A stretch of 57,422 nt of DNA from an uncultured Lentisphaerota bacterium (GCA_903921725.1 CAIXRA010000080.1:1-57422), one strand, 5' to 3'; numbered from the stretch's first letter, positions 1-9,119 are shown. Numbers and translations: made by a program. The notes: generated from the sequence alone by a model not told the origin.

Positions 1-140
1 AGGCGGTTGACGTCCCGCCGCCGGGACAGCGGTGCCGCCGCCTGCGCACTCCGCAACTCCGGGGGTTAAAGACAACCCCGTGGCTGTGCCACTCTCCAGA
101 GGGGTTCGGGGAGAGGCGAGAACGGCATCTCCCCGATTTC
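1..140. repeat. One arm of a long palindromic repeat inside cbiM
   Basis: Bases about 40-140 match the right arm at 40506-40606 (shared blocks include CTCTCCAGAGGGGTTCGGGG and ACGGCATCTCCCCGATTTC). Bases 12-27 form a perfect hairpin, GTCCCG-CCGC-CGGGAC, that could be the centre of the element, with the second arm lying before base 1. It is read in frame as hydrophilic residues of CbiM. Confidence 0.75.
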
Positions 141-534
141 GACAGAGCCGGCGGTAGAGCGGGAGGGCGAGGAAGCAGGGCCAGAAGCCGAGGTTGAGGA
201 TGTTGCAGCCGAGGGCGAGGATGCCGCCGTCCTGGAAGAAGAGGCACTGGATGGTCAGCACCGCGGCAATGGTGAGGAACGCCGCGTATGGCCCGAGCAG
301 CGCCGCCAGGAGCAGTCCGCCGCCGATATGGCCGCTGGAGCCGGTGCCGGGCACGGCGAAGTTCAGCATCTGCCCGGCGAACACGAACGCCCCGAGCACG
401 CCGGCCAGCGGGATCTTCGCGTCGTGCTCCGGTTCCGCGGCGAACTTCCGCGCGGAATGCGCCACCAGTCCGGCCGCGCAGGCGGCGCAGGCCAGGCCGA
501 CCGCCGGCGAGAGCAATGAATCCGACATGTGCAT
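1..534 (-). CDS. cbiM: CbiM-type ECF transporter permease, 3' end outside window and repeat-invaded
   Basis: Membrane substrate-capture subunit of a cobalt/nickel ECF importer (family knowledge). The product begins MHMSDSLLSPAVG; the Met-His2 N terminus and a second His near residue 69 (SGHIGGGL) match the metal-binding positions of CbiM/NikM. Hydrophobic segments lie at about 11-25, 41-60, 73-97 and 100-125, followed by the family stretch ALGCNILNLGF. The frame stays open to base 1, so the 3' end is off the window. From about residue 133 onward the codons are not CbiM-like: bases 1-140 are a copy of the palindromic element also present at 40386-40606. The gene is therefore either truncated or carries an in-frame insert. 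No ATPase or CbiQ partner is visible in the window. Family call is firm; function is doubtful because of the insert. Confidence 0.85.
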   Translation of the reverse strand, partial: MHMSDSLLSPAVGLACAACAAGLVAHSARKFAAEPEHDAKIPLAGVLGAFVFAGQMLNFAVPGTGSSGHIGGGLLLAALLGPYAAFLTIAAVLTIQCLFFQDGGILALGCNILNLGFWPCFLALPLYRRLCRNRGDAVLASPRTPLESGTATGLSLTPGVAECAGGGTAVPAAGRQPP

Positions 535-657
535 AAGGAAACGACGACCCTTTATTACAAATCCATGAAAGCGTAATACCATACCGCAAAACCGGCCTCC
601 GTCCAGTCATCGCGGAGCGCGTGGCACCCGTGGTTGCGATTACTCTGCGGCCCGTCC

Positions 658-686
658 TTGCGCCCCGGCGCTCTTCATGTTAAACT
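658..686 (+). promoter_or_regulatory. Candidate sigma70 promoter of xseA
   Basis: TTGCGC, a 17-bp spacer and TAAACT, giving a short leader of about 27 nt before the xseA ATG. Four of six bases match consensus in each box; position is the main support. Confidence 0.35.
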
Positions 687-719
687 GTTCCCCGTTGAAA
701 TTTTCCGGAATCCATCTCC

Positions 720-1976
720 ATGCCGTTGCCGCCCGACAATCCATCCGACGCGAAAGCCGCCGGCAAGCCGCCGAAGCTGTTTTCCGTCTCCGAGCTGAAC
801 CGGATCATCAAGGATCTGCTGGAGCAGACCTTCTACCCGTTCTGGATTCAGGGCGAGGTCAGCAACCTGACGCTGCACCGTTCGGGGCATGTCTATTTCA
901 CGCTCAAGGACAGCGCCAGCCAGATCAAGGCCGTCTTCTTCCGCGGCGTGGCGACGGCGCAGCAGCTCGGGTTGGCCGAAGGCATGGCCGTCGAGGTTCT
1001 GGGGCGCCTCACGGTCTACGAGCCGAGCGGCCAGTACCAGCTCGTCATCGACCGCATCCGGCCTAAGGGCGCCGGCCAGCTCCAGCAGCGTTTCGAGGAG
1101 CTCAAGCGCCGGCTCCAGGCGGAGGGGCTGTTCGACGCCGAGCGCAAGCGCCCGATCCCCGCGCTGCCGGCCTGCATCGGCGTCGTCACCTCGCCGGAGG
1201 GCGCCGCCATCCACGACTTCCTGCAGATCCTCGGCCGCCGCTTCGCCGACGCGCACGTCCGCATCGTCCCTGCCGCCGTCCAGGGCGAGCGCGCGGCGGA
1301 TGAGATTGTCGCCGGCATCGAACTGCTCAACGCGCGCCGGGCGTGCGACGTCATCGTCGTCACCCGCGGCGGCGGCAGCCTGGAGGACCTCTGGCCGTTC
1401 AACGAGGAGAAGCTCGCCCGCGCCGTCGCCGCGTCCAAGATCCCGGTCATCAGCGCGGTCGGACATGAGGTGGACTTCACGATCTGCGACTTTGTGGCCG
1501 ACTTCCGCGCGCCGACCCCCTCCGCCGCGGCAGAGCTGGTGGTCGGGCGCAAGGCGGACTTTCTGGAAAAGCTGGAGACGTGCCGCGGCCGGATGCGCGC
1601 CGTGCTGCTGCTGAGGCTGGGCGAGCTCCGCCGCCGCGTCGAGCGCGCCGCGCGCAGCCCGGTCTTCCGCGAACCCGCGCATCTCGTGCAGCGTTCGCAG
1701 CAGCGCGTGGACGAGCTGACGCTGCGGCTCGGGCGCGCGCTGCAGGCCCGGCATGCGCTCGCCCTGGCGCGGCTGGAGAAAGCCTCGGCCAAGCTCGCCG
1801 CGCTGAACCCATGCGCCGTGCTGAACCGCGGCTACGCAATCCTGCTGGACAAGACGACCGGCAAGCCGGTCACCGGCCCGCTGGACACCCGCCTCGGCGC
1901 GCGCCTGACCGGCATCCTGGCCCACGGCGAGGCCGACCTGCTGGTCAGCGGCCTGCGGAATGAGACGCGAAAGTGA
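720..1976 (+). CDS. xseA: Exodeoxyribonuclease VII large subunit
   Basis: Catalytic subunit of exonuclease VII, which degrades single-stranded DNA into oligonucleotides together with several XseB copies, in the cytoplasm. The 418-aa product has the N-terminal OB-fold (SVSELNRIIKDLLE, then FWIQGEVSNLTLH and GHVYFTLKD, about residues 20-66). The catalytic-domain signature follows (VIVVTRGGGSLEDLWPFNEE, near residues 211-230, then SAVGHEVDFTICDFVADFRAPTP-like sequence), with a long helical C terminus. Length is near the usual 400-460. The ATG at 720 is the start that directly precedes the conserved N terminus; its Shine-Dalgarno is weak. xseB follows on the same strand after an inverted repeat. 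The identification is secure. Confidence 0.96.
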   Translation: MPLPPDNPSDAKAAGKPPKLFSVSELNRIIKDLLEQTFYPFWIQGEVSNLTLHRSGHVYFTLKDSASQIKAVFFRGVATAQQLGLAEGMAVEVLGRLTVYEPSGQYQLVIDRIRPKGAGQLQQRFEELKRRLQAEGLFDAERKRPIPALPACIGVVTSPEGAAIHDFLQILGRRFADAHVRIVPAAVQGERAADEIVAGIELLNARRACDVIVVTRGGGSLEDLWPFNEEKLARAVAASKIPVISAVGHEVDFTICDFVADFRAPTPSAAAELVVGRKADFLEKLETCRGRMRAVLLLRLGELRRRVERAARSPVFREPAHLVQRSQQRVDELTLRLGRALQARHALALARLEKASAKLAALNPCAVLNRGYAILLDKTTGKPVTGPLDTRLGARLTGILAHGEADLLVSGLRNETRK

Positions 1977-1983
1977 TCCATGG

Positions 1984-2070
1984 CCCACGAATTTCACGAA
2001 TATTCACGAAATAAACCCATCAACCATGTTTTCAGCTCTTAATTCGTGCGTTTTTGTGTAAATTCGTGGG
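1984..2070. repeat. Inverted repeat of CACGAATTT units between xseA and xseB
   Basis: Left arm 1984-2010 reads CCCACGAATTTCACGAATA and onward; the right arm 2043-2070 is its imperfect reverse complement. The outer 11 bases (CCCACGAATTT) are identical. The units have a rough period of 9. The right arm ends 10 nt before the xseB Shine-Dalgarno. Confidence 0.8.
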
Positions 2071-2093
2071 CAAACATCAAGGGAGATTTTACC

Positions 2094-2354
2094 ATGACAG
2101 CAAAAGCCGCTGAGGAGAAGAAGGACGCGCTGCCGTTCGAGGAGGCGCTGGCGCGCCTGGAAACGCTGGTCGGCGAGCTGGAGGCCGGCCGCAGCAGCCT
2201 CGACGAGAGCATGAAGAAATTCTCCGAGGGGATGCAGCTCGCCAATCTCTGCTCGAAGAAGCTCGCCGAGACCGAGAAAAAGATCGAGATCCTCGTGAAG
2301 CAGGCCCCCGGCGCCGACCCCGCCTGGGAACCGTTCAAGACCGGCGAGGAGTGA
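2094..2354 (+). CDS. xseB: Exodeoxyribonuclease VII small subunit
   Basis: Small accessory subunit of exonuclease VII. The 86-aa product is almost entirely helical and has the family core LPFEEALARLETLVGELEAG, then SLDESMKKFSEGMQLANLC and KLAETEKKIEIL. The usual family length is 60-90 aa. An upstream in-frame ATG at 2046 lies inside repeat DNA. The ATG at 2094 is preceded by GGGAG at 2081-2085 with good spacing, so 2094 is the better start. It sits downstream of xseA in the same direction, 117 bp away, the gap being occupied by the CACGAATTT inverted repeat. Co-transcription with xseA is likely. Confidence 0.93.
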   Translation: MTAKAAEEKKDALPFEEALARLETLVGELEAGRSSLDESMKKFSEGMQLANLCSKKLAETEKKIEILVKQAPGADPAWEPFKTGEE

Positions 2355-2442
2355 AACGTCAGACCCCGCGCCCCCTGCCCCACTGGCAGTTGAAGGTTGG
2401 GCGCTGAACGTTTCACGCCGTGCCCTGGGCGGAATGCCTGTT

Positions 2443-2469
2443 GGGAGCGGGCGGAATGCCCGCGCTCCC
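2443..2469. repeat. Strong hairpin between convergent xseB and the A2M gene
   Basis: GGGAGCGGGC / GCCCGCGCTCCC stem around a GGAAT loop. It resembles the GCGGGCAT..GCCCGC hairpin at 45880-45960. It may act as a convergent stop signal, but there is no T-run. Confidence 0.5.
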
Positions 2470-2501
2470 GCGAACATCCGCCCTTCATGCCCGGCCGTGC
2501 T

Positions 2502-5500
2502 TTACGGCGCGTCTTCGATGCGGATCTTGTGCTCGTCGGAGTTCGCCTTCAGCTCCGGCGCGTACATCGCGGAACCCTTGGCGGGCAGCGCGCTGAACGC
2601 TCCGGGGATCTCGGCACGGATGCGGTAGCTGGTGCTGTGTTTGCCGCGGGCCAGCTGCCGGACGAAGAACGCCACGCGCTCGTCGCGGAACTCGACGTAG
2701 GCGCCCATGTCGTTGCCGTTGTACCCGCTGCGGACCTCCACCGGCTCGCAGCCCGCCGGCTTCATGTCCTCGAACACCAGGTACTCGTAGTCGTTCTTGC
2801 TCTCCAGCTCCAGCTCGACCTCGATCAGGTCGCCGGACTTCACCAGGTCGCCGCTCGCCAGCGGAACCCGCGTGTATTTCTCCACCTTCTGGTCCAGCGC
2901 CTGGCCGCGCACGCCCTCGACCTTCACGCTCTTCTTCTCCGGCACGAGCTTGTAGAATTTGCGCTCGACCTTGATCTCCAGCCCCGCCTTGGTGATTGGG
3001 TCCTCCAGCGTGAAGTTCGTCAGGTAGGCGTTGCTGTACAGCGGACCCTTGCCGGTCTTGCGGAATTCCAGCGTGTGTTTGCCGTCCGTGACCGCCGCGC
3101 CTTCCAGCAGCAGCTTGTTGTCGAAGCTGAACAGGTTGTCGCGGTTGATCCTGACGTCCTTCACCACCTTGCCGTCGAGCAGGAGCTGAACGTTCATGTC
3201 CGGTGCGCTCTCGCCGCTGGCCTTGATGTAGTCGGCGAACGACTCGACGACCACCGCCGTGTCGCGGGTGCTGTTCCAGTAGGTCGCGTGCCGCCGGTTG
3301 TTGATCAGGTACTTGACCATCTCGGGGGCGATCTCGCTCTTCGGGTCGGTCAGCGCCAGGAGCTTGAGGTAGTAGGCGTGCGCCTCGTACTCGCTGCCGT
3401 ACCAGCACCACCACCAGTTGTTCTCCGGCAGCTTGAGGTACGCCGTCTGGTTCTCCGCGTCGCGCACCAGGAACTGCTCGATGTTGCGGCGCAGCATGTC
3501 GCGCTTCTCCGCGTCGCCGACCTTGTGGCAGGCCATGGCGAACATCGCCTTGGCGTACACCGCCAGGTTGTTGCGGTCGCGGTAGAGGAACTCGCGCAGC
3601 TCCTTGCAGTCCGCCTTCGCGTCCACCAGCACCATGTACACCAGCGCATCGAGCTCGTCGGCGCTGTGCTTGTGGTACGGCGCCTTCTCCGGCAGCTTCA
3701 GCCGGCGCAACTCCTCGGCCTGGTAGCGCTTCAGCCATTCGACACCGCGCGAGATCATCTCCGGCGGTACCTTGGCGTCGCAGTCGCGGGCAATCTGCAA
3801 GCCATGCACAACCACCGCGGTGGTGTGCGGGTACGAGCACTCGCCGTAGCCGCTGAACCAGCCCCAGCCGCCGTCCGAGCACTGCATGCTCGCCAGACGC
3901 TCGACGCCGGTCTTGACCATGTCGCGCACCTTCTCGATCTCAAAGACCGGATTCTTCTCGTAGTCCGGATGCCGCGGCACGAGCCGCTTCCAGTCCGCCG
4001 CGCGCTTCACGTCGTCGCCGATCTCCTGCGCGTTCAGGTTCGTGCGCTTCTTCTGAATGTCCTTGAGGTCCAGCCCCATATCGAGCAGCACTTTCTGCGT
4101 GATGACCGTCGGCAGGAAGCGGTTCAGCGTCTGCTCCGTGCAGCCGTACGGGTAATCCACCAGGTACGGCAGCGCGTCCACCATCGCCCCGGCGAGCGTC
4201 GGCGAGTAGCGCACTTCCAGCCGCGTCTGCTCGGGGAAACGCTCGGACGGCACGCGCAGGTCGATCGCCGCGGACTCCGCGTCCGGGCGGATGATGCGGC
4301 TGAAGCTCTCGGTCTTCAGCATGCCGTGGACGTACACAGGGAACGACTGCTCCATCGCGTCCGACTCCTCGTCGGTGAGCGCCTTCATGCGCACCATCGC
4401 CGTACCGGGCTTCGTCACCTTCATGCGCCAGTCAACACGGGCCTCGCCGCCGGCGGGAATCGTGGCCGACTGTGTCAACTCACACCCCATCGGTGCCAGA
4501 CATTCGCCACCAATCTCCAGCGTCACCTTGGCGTTCTTGGCGGTTTTTAGATAATTATGCACCACCGCCGAAAGCACGACCTCGTCCTTCTGCACGAAGA
4601 AGCGCGGGGCTTGCAGGCGGACGATGACGTTCTTGGTCGTGACCACTTCGGTCGCGCCCTCGCCGACGCGGCAGGCGTCGGAAATCGCCCAGCTCTTCGC
4701 CTTCCAGGTCGTCAGGTTTTCCGGCATCGTCAGCTCGACCGTGGCCTCGCCGTTGGCGTTCAGCTCCAGCGCGCCGCGCCAGAGTGCGGTGTCCGCAAAG
4801 TTGCTGCGCACCGTCGGCTGCACCAGCGCCGGCTGGCCGCCCGCATCGCCGGTAGGCGCGGCGCCGGCCATTTCCATCCGGGCCGACTTCTCCATCACCA
4901 TGCCATCGGCCATCGCCATCGGCGCGCAGGCTGGCATCGCCACCGCGTCGCAGGCGACGGCTCCGCCCAGCGCCACCATGCCGTTCGCCACGCCCCGGCG
5001 GCCCATCGACTTGGTCTTATACACGCCGCCGCGGCCGCCCTTCATGCCGGGCGACGCCTCCTCCTGATCCGCGCCGCCGCCGAACACGCCGATCTCGGCC
5101 ATGCCGCACTCGCCCGACTTCAGGATGTTGTAGCCGCCCTTGTCCAGGCTCGTCTGGTGCCCGGCATTGTGCGACCGCCGCCACTTCCAGAAGAAGTCGC
5201 GGATCTCCGGCACGTTCGAGCCGCCCGAGATATACTCCACGCTCTTGTCGTACAGCGTCAACGCCGCCTGCCCGGCCACCGGCTGTCCGGCCAGATCCGT
5301 CACCTTCACCGTCAGCGACCCCTTCTCGCCCGGCTTGTAGCCCGGCTTCGACGGCGTCACCGTCACGTTCAGCACCTTCTTCTCCGGCGGCACCACGATC
5401 TCGCGGACATCGCAGTAGACCTTGCCGTCCGCCACCGTCACCGCCTCCAAGAAGAAGTTCGGCATGTCCCGCTTCTCCACCGTGACCGCGCACTCGATGC

Positions 5501-8500
5501 TCTTGCCCTTGATCCGGATGATGCGCGGCTCGGGATAGACCCCCTGCGCCGGCTTCACGAACAGCAGCACCGTGCCGTCCGCGCGGGCCGTGTTGATGCG
5601 CACCCTCACCGGCTCGCCCGGCGCGTATTCCTTCTTGTCCGGCACAATCTCGATGTCGTTGAAGCGGTAGCCGTCCGACGGCGCCTTCTCGCCCATCACG
5701 CAGAACAGATAGCCGCCCTCGATCTCGTGCTTCGCGGCGTCCGTCACCGTGTAACTCAGCCGGTACTGCCCGGCCGCCGCCGCGGTGATCTGCACCGAGG
5801 CCTCGCCCTGCGCGTCCGACGGCAGCTTCCACTTCTCGACCTGCTTCTCGACCGGCTCGCCGTTCTTGTCGTAGCCCAGCTTGAACAGCTTCAGCACGCC
5901 CTTGCCCGCGACCGGCTTGTTGTCGAGCGTCTGCGCCTTGAACGACGCCCGCACCACGTCGCCCGTCCGGTAATGTCCGCGGTCCACCCAGGCATAGACC
6001 TTGAACGGCTTGCGGGCGACCAGCACCGTGCCCTGGCCGTTGATCACGCGGCGCGACTTGTCCGTCACCTCCGCCGAAATTTCATACTTGTGGTCCGTAT
6101 CCGCGTGCAGCGCCTTGGCGACGGCCGAGTCAATCTCCAGCTTCAGCGTGCCGTCCGCGCCGACCTTCCCCTCGCCCTCCATCACGACCTCCGGCGGCGG
6201 CGCCGGGACGCGCCACCACGGGCACCAGTCCCACACCGGACGCTTGCAGCCCCAGTTGCCCCAGCCCGGGTACCAGGCATAGTCGTAGGCGAACCACCAG
6301 TAGCCGGGGCCGTAGTACCAGTCCCAGCAGCCCATCGGATACCACGTTGCGGAGTACGCAGTCCGCGTGACCTTGTACTTGACCTTGGCGTCCGTCACCG
6401 GCGCGCCGAAGTAATATTTCGCCTTCACTGTCGCCGTGATCGTCTCGCCGAGCATGACCGGCTCCACCGGCGCCTCCACCGTCACCTCGTACTCCGGCTT
6501 CTTGTACTCCTCGACGCGGAACGAGCCGCCGCCGCCCGGCCAGGCGACCTGGATGTTGTACACGCCCAGCGCCGCGTCCTTCGGCAGCTCCAGCTCCCCG
6601 CCGAACCCGGCGTACTGGTCGGCCAGGATCTTCTTCTCCAGGACCTTCTCCCCCTTCGGATTGTAAATGGTCACGTCGAACGTCTTGCCGGCGAACGGGC
6701 TCTTCCCCTCGCGGTCGTACTGCGCCTGGTCCGCCCACGCCTTGAACTGCACCTTCTGCGCCGGACGGTACACCGGCCGGTCGGTCATCACGAACACCCG
6801 CTTCTGGTCGAACGCCGCGTCCTGGTAGCTCCCGCACCAGACGCCGAAGAACCCCATGTACGCCAGCCGCCCGTTCGCGTCCGACGCCGTCGCCAGCCAC
6901 TGGTGCTCCGTCTTCCCCTCCGGCGTCAGGTTGTAGCGCCCGCTGCCGTCCGTCACCGCCGCAAGTTCCTGCGTCTTGACCTCGTAGTGGCCGCGGCCGT
7001 TGTTCGGCTGATCCTGCACCCAGTTCTGGTGGTACCCGAAGAACTCGAGCGTGATGCCGTCCAGCGGCCGGCCCGTCGCCGCGTCGCACACGAAATAAAG
7101 CCGCTTCCCGTCGCCGTTCTTCTCCACGATGGCGGTGTCCGCCACCCAAAGGATGATCCGGCTGATGTTGCCGTCCGCCATCTTCGCCGTGACCAGGTAC
7201 GCGCCGGCCTTTCTCAGCGGCGTCTGCACCGTCACCCGGCGGTCCCAGTGCGCCGCGCGCGGCGCCAGCGCCAGATCCCATTCCGCGGCCTTCGCCCCGA
7301 GGTACTGCGTCTGGTTCTTCTCCACCAGGCGATAGCCGAGGTTCTGCAGGTCCATCCGCTCCCATTCAAGCTGTTTCGGGTTCGACTTGATGTACGCCTT
7401 CAGGTCATCCAGCAGCTTCTTCACGTTGATCTCGACCGCCTCGAAATGCGCCAGCTGCCCGTTTCGGAAACGGAACTCCACCGAGGCGCCCCTGCCGCCC
7501 GCCGGCTGCGTCATCGCCGGCTCGAAGGTGCCCCAGTTCTTCAGGATCTGGTCGATGTGCTGCTGCGCGTCAACCCAACGGCCGGGGTTGCTGTTCTGCG
7601 GCATCAGCACCTGAATCCGCTTCCAAAACTCCACCGCGCGGTCGTACTGCCGCCGGTTCTCGAACTCCTGCGCCAGCGCCTGCGACGCCTCGTCCGCACA
7701 GGAACCGGAACCGCCCGCCAGCTCCTTGTACACCGTCAGATAGTTGTACTCCTCCGGCAGCGCCAGACGCTTGATCCCTGTCGCCAGCTTTGCGATCGTC
7801 TCCGACTCCTTCAGCGTGTGTACCGCATAGACGCCGCTCTCGTCCTTCTTCGTGTCGTCGTCCGCCTCGCCGCCGCGCCCGAAAATGCCGCCGTACTCCG
7901 CCAGCGTCTGCACGCCGAACTGGCTCTGCAGGAACTGCGCCCAGCGGAGCTGTGCGTAATCCGGGCTCTGCTTCGACAGCAGCCAGCGCCAGCGCTCGCC
8001 GTCGCTCTGCGCCGACTCCCAGGTTGCCGGCACCGCGTAAAGCACCGGCTTCCCCTCCGCGTCCACCGGCGCGCCGCGCGTGCCCTCGCCGCCGCGCCAG
8101 CCCCACCAGGAACCGTACGCCGTCTCCTCGTAGTCCGGCAGCTTCGACAGGTCCGTCAGCGCCTGCAGCTTCCACGCCCCGGCATAGCCCCGGTCGCCCA
8201 TCAGCGCGTCGGCAAAGACGACATGCAGTTCATGGTTCTCCTTCACCAGCGGCAGCGCGCGCTCCATCAGCTGCAGCGCCCGCACCCGGTCGCGCTCCTG
8301 GCTGCTCACGTACTTCGCCGTGCCGCCGCGGTGCTGGCCGCGCTCGAACTTGCCCGCCACCATCGCGCCGTAATGCTCCGACTGCATGTAGAGCCGCGCC
8401 GCCTGCAGCAGCACCGCCACGTCCTGCGGATGCGCCGCCACAGCCCCCTCGATCAGCGTGTCCGTCGCCGCCTGGTTGCCCAGGTTCCGCTGGCACTGCC

Positions 8501-8915
8501 ACGCCTGCGCCAGCGCGTTCGCCGCCGTGCCGGACTCCGTCTTCGGATCTGTCGCCAGCTTCTCGAAAATGGCGGCCGCCTCCTTGTGGTTCCCCTGCCG
8601 CTGCAGCTTCTGCGCCTTCTTCAGCAGCGCGCCGGCGTCCTCGGCAGGCTGGGTGGACACGGTGGACGGCGTGGACACAGTCGACGACATGCCGTTGGCA
8701 TTGGCGAGGGTCGTTTTGTTTCTTCCATTCTTCCATTTTTCCGTTGTCCCGTCTGCCGCCGCCGGCACCACCGACGGGCGCGGCCCCGACGCCCACGCCG
8801 ACTGCATCGGCGAACGCTTCGCCGCCTTGCCGTCCTGCGCCCCGACCAGCGGCGACAACGCCACCGCCAAGCCCGCCGCCAGCCCCAGCCCCGCCATCCA
8901 GTTCATGCGTTTCAT
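2502..8915 (-). CDS. Giant bacterial alpha-2-macroglobulin with thioester
   Basis: Periplasmic or surface protease-trapping protein of the alpha-2-macroglobulin family (2137 aa). The start used (MKRMNWMAGLGL, base 8915) has GGGAG about 7 nt upstream and gives a clean Sec signal peptide with cleavage likely after VGA; the longer frame to 8996 is only repeat DNA. No lipobox is present. In order: TPR-like helices (about 95-190), MG domains (TDRPVYRPAQKVQFKAW is the MG2-type motif), a Met/Ala/Gly-rich stretch at about 1300-1355 that is probably the bait region, the post-bait motif TMPENLTTWKAKSW, and the thioester motif GCTEQ (Cys near residue 1592), then the alpha/alpha toroid. A Trp/Tyr/Cys-rich insert at about 855-905 is unusual. 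Residues about 55-66 and 78-88 are encoded by repeat DNA. No PBP1C gene, a frequent partner, is adjacent. Confidence 0.92.
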   Translation of the reverse strand: MKRMNWMAGLGLAAGLAVALSPLVGAQDGKAAKRSPMQSAWASGPRPSVVPAAADGTTEKWKNGRNKTTLANANGMSSTVSTPSTVSTQPAEDAGALLKKAQKLQRQGNHKEAAAIFEKLATDPKTESGTAANALAQAWQCQRNLGNQAATDTLIEGAVAAHPQDVAVLLQAARLYMQSEHYGAMVAGKFERGQHRGGTAKYVSSQERDRVRALQLMERALPLVKENHELHVVFADALMGDRGYAGAWKLQALTDLSKLPDYEETAYGSWWGWRGGEGTRGAPVDAEGKPVLYAVPATWESAQSDGERWRWLLSKQSPDYAQLRWAQFLQSQFGVQTLAEYGGIFGRGGEADDDTKKDESGVYAVHTLKESETIAKLATGIKRLALPEEYNYLTVYKELAGGSGSCADEASQALAQEFENRRQYDRAVEFWKRIQVLMPQNSNPGRWVDAQQHIDQILKNWGTFEPAMTQPAGGRGASVEFRFRNGQLAHFEAVEINVKKLLDDLKAYIKSNPKQLEWERMDLQNLGYRLVEKNQTQYLGAKAAEWDLALAPRAAHWDRRVTVQTPLRKAGAYLVTAKMADGNISRIILWVADTAIVEKNGDGKRLYFVCDAATGRPLDGITLEFFGYHQNWVQDQPNNGRGHYEVKTQELAAVTDGSGRYNLTPEGKTEHQWLATASDANGRLAYMGFFGVWCGSYQDAAFDQKRVFVMTDRPVYRPAQKVQFKAWADQAQYDREGKSPFAGKTFDVTIYNPKGEKVLEKKILADQYAGFGGELELPKDAALGVYNIQVAWPGGGGSFRVEEYKKPEYEVTVEAPVEPVMLGETITATVKAKYYFGAPVTDAKVKYKVTRTAYSATWYPMGCWDWYYGPGYWWFAYDYAWYPGWGNWGCKRPVWDWCPWWRVPAPPPEVVMEGEGKVGADGTLKLEIDSAVAKALHADTDHKYEISAEVTDKSRRVINGQGTVLVARKPFKVYAWVDRGHYRTGDVVRASFKAQTLDNKPVAGKGVLKLFKLGYDKNGEPVEKQVEKWKLPSDAQGEASVQITAAAAGQYRLSYTVTDAAKHEIEGGYLFCVMGEKAPSDGYRFNDIEIVPDKKEYAPGEPVRVRINTARADGTVLLFVKPAQGVYPEPRIIRIKGKSIECAVTVEKRDMPNFFLEAVTVADGKVYCDVREIVVPPEKKVLNVTVTPSKPGYKPGEKGSLTVKVTDLAGQPVAGQAALTLYDKSVEYISGGSNVPEIRDFFWKWRRSHNAGHQTSLDKGGYNILKSGECGMAEIGVFGGGADQEEASPGMKGGRGGVYKTKSMGRRGVANGMVALGGAVACDAVAMPACAPMAMADGMVMEKSARMEMAGAAPTGDAGGQPALVQPTVRSNFADTALWRGALELNANGEATVELTMPENLTTWKAKSWAISDACRVGEGATEVVTTKNVIVRLQAPRFFVQKDEVVLSAVVHNYLKTAKNAKVTLEIGGECLAPMGCELTQSATIPAGGEARVDWRMKVTKPGTAMVRMKALTDEESDAMEQSFPVYVHGMLKTESFSRIIRPDAESAAIDLRVPSERFPEQTRLEVRYSPTLAGAMVDALPYLVDYPYGCTEQTLNRFLPTVITQKVLLDMGLDLKDIQKKRTNLNAQEIGDDVKRAADWKRLVPRHPDYEKNPVFEIEKVRDMVKTGVERLASMQCSDGGWGWFSGYGECSYPHTTAVVVHGLQIARDCDAKVPPEMISRGVEWLKRYQAEELRRLKLPEKAPYHKHSADELDALVYMVLVDAKADCKELREFLYRDRNNLAVYAKAMFAMACHKVGDAEKRDMLRRNIEQFLVRDAENQTAYLKLPENNWWWCWYGSEYEAHAYYLKLLALTDPKSEIAPEMVKYLINNRRHATYWNSTRDTAVVVESFADYIKASGESAPDMNVQLLLDGKVVKDVRINRDNLFSFDNKLLLEGAAVTDGKHTLEFRKTGKGPLYSNAYLTNFTLEDPITKAGLEIKVERKFYKLVPEKKSVKVEGVRGQALDQKVEKYTRVPLASGDLVKSGDLIEVELELESKNDYEYLVFEDMKPAGCEPVEVRSGYNGNDMGAYVEFRDERVAFFVRQLARGKHSTSYRIRAEIPGAFSALPAKGSAMYAPELKANSDEHKIRIEDAP
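8651..8752. repeat. Short-period repeats inside the A2M coding sequence
   Basis: 8651-8684 is a GTGGACACG-type tandem array, and 8719-8752 is a CTTCCATTCTTCCATTTTTC array of the same family as the intergenic array at 13176-13290. Both are read in frame just after the signal peptide (STVSTPSTVST and TEKWKNGRN). Confidence 0.75.
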
Positions 8916-8956
8916 GTTTGTCTCCCGGTTCGTTGTCTTATGAAAAATCAAAATGG

Positions 8957-9119
8957 AAATTTGCCACAGAGGGCACAGAGGCCACAGAGCTTTCAAGCAT
9001 AATCAAGCTTAATGTTAAATGTTCGAAATTGACGGGTTCATACGGGGGCTCTATTGTTTGTCACAAACCGACAGTTCCCGTTAAAACTCTGTGTCCTCTG
9101 TGCCCTCTGTGGCAAAATC
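8957..9119. repeat. CACAGAGG inverted repeat upstream of the A2M gene
   Basis: The left arm at about 8957-8991 contains CCACAGAGGGCACAGAGG. The right arm at 9083-9119 is its near-exact reverse complement over about 33 bases, with a 91-bp AT-richer spacer. It fills most of the 296-bp gap between the A2M start and the secretin-like gene and lies in the presumed A2M leader or promoter region. Confidence 0.88.

Noticed and set aside
2397..9002. Two giant plus-strand frames (717 and 1481 codons) opposite the A2M gene
   Set aside because: They are antisense shadows of a GC-rich gene: composition is Arg/His/Val/Leu-rich without domains, while the minus strand encodes clear MG and thioester motifs.
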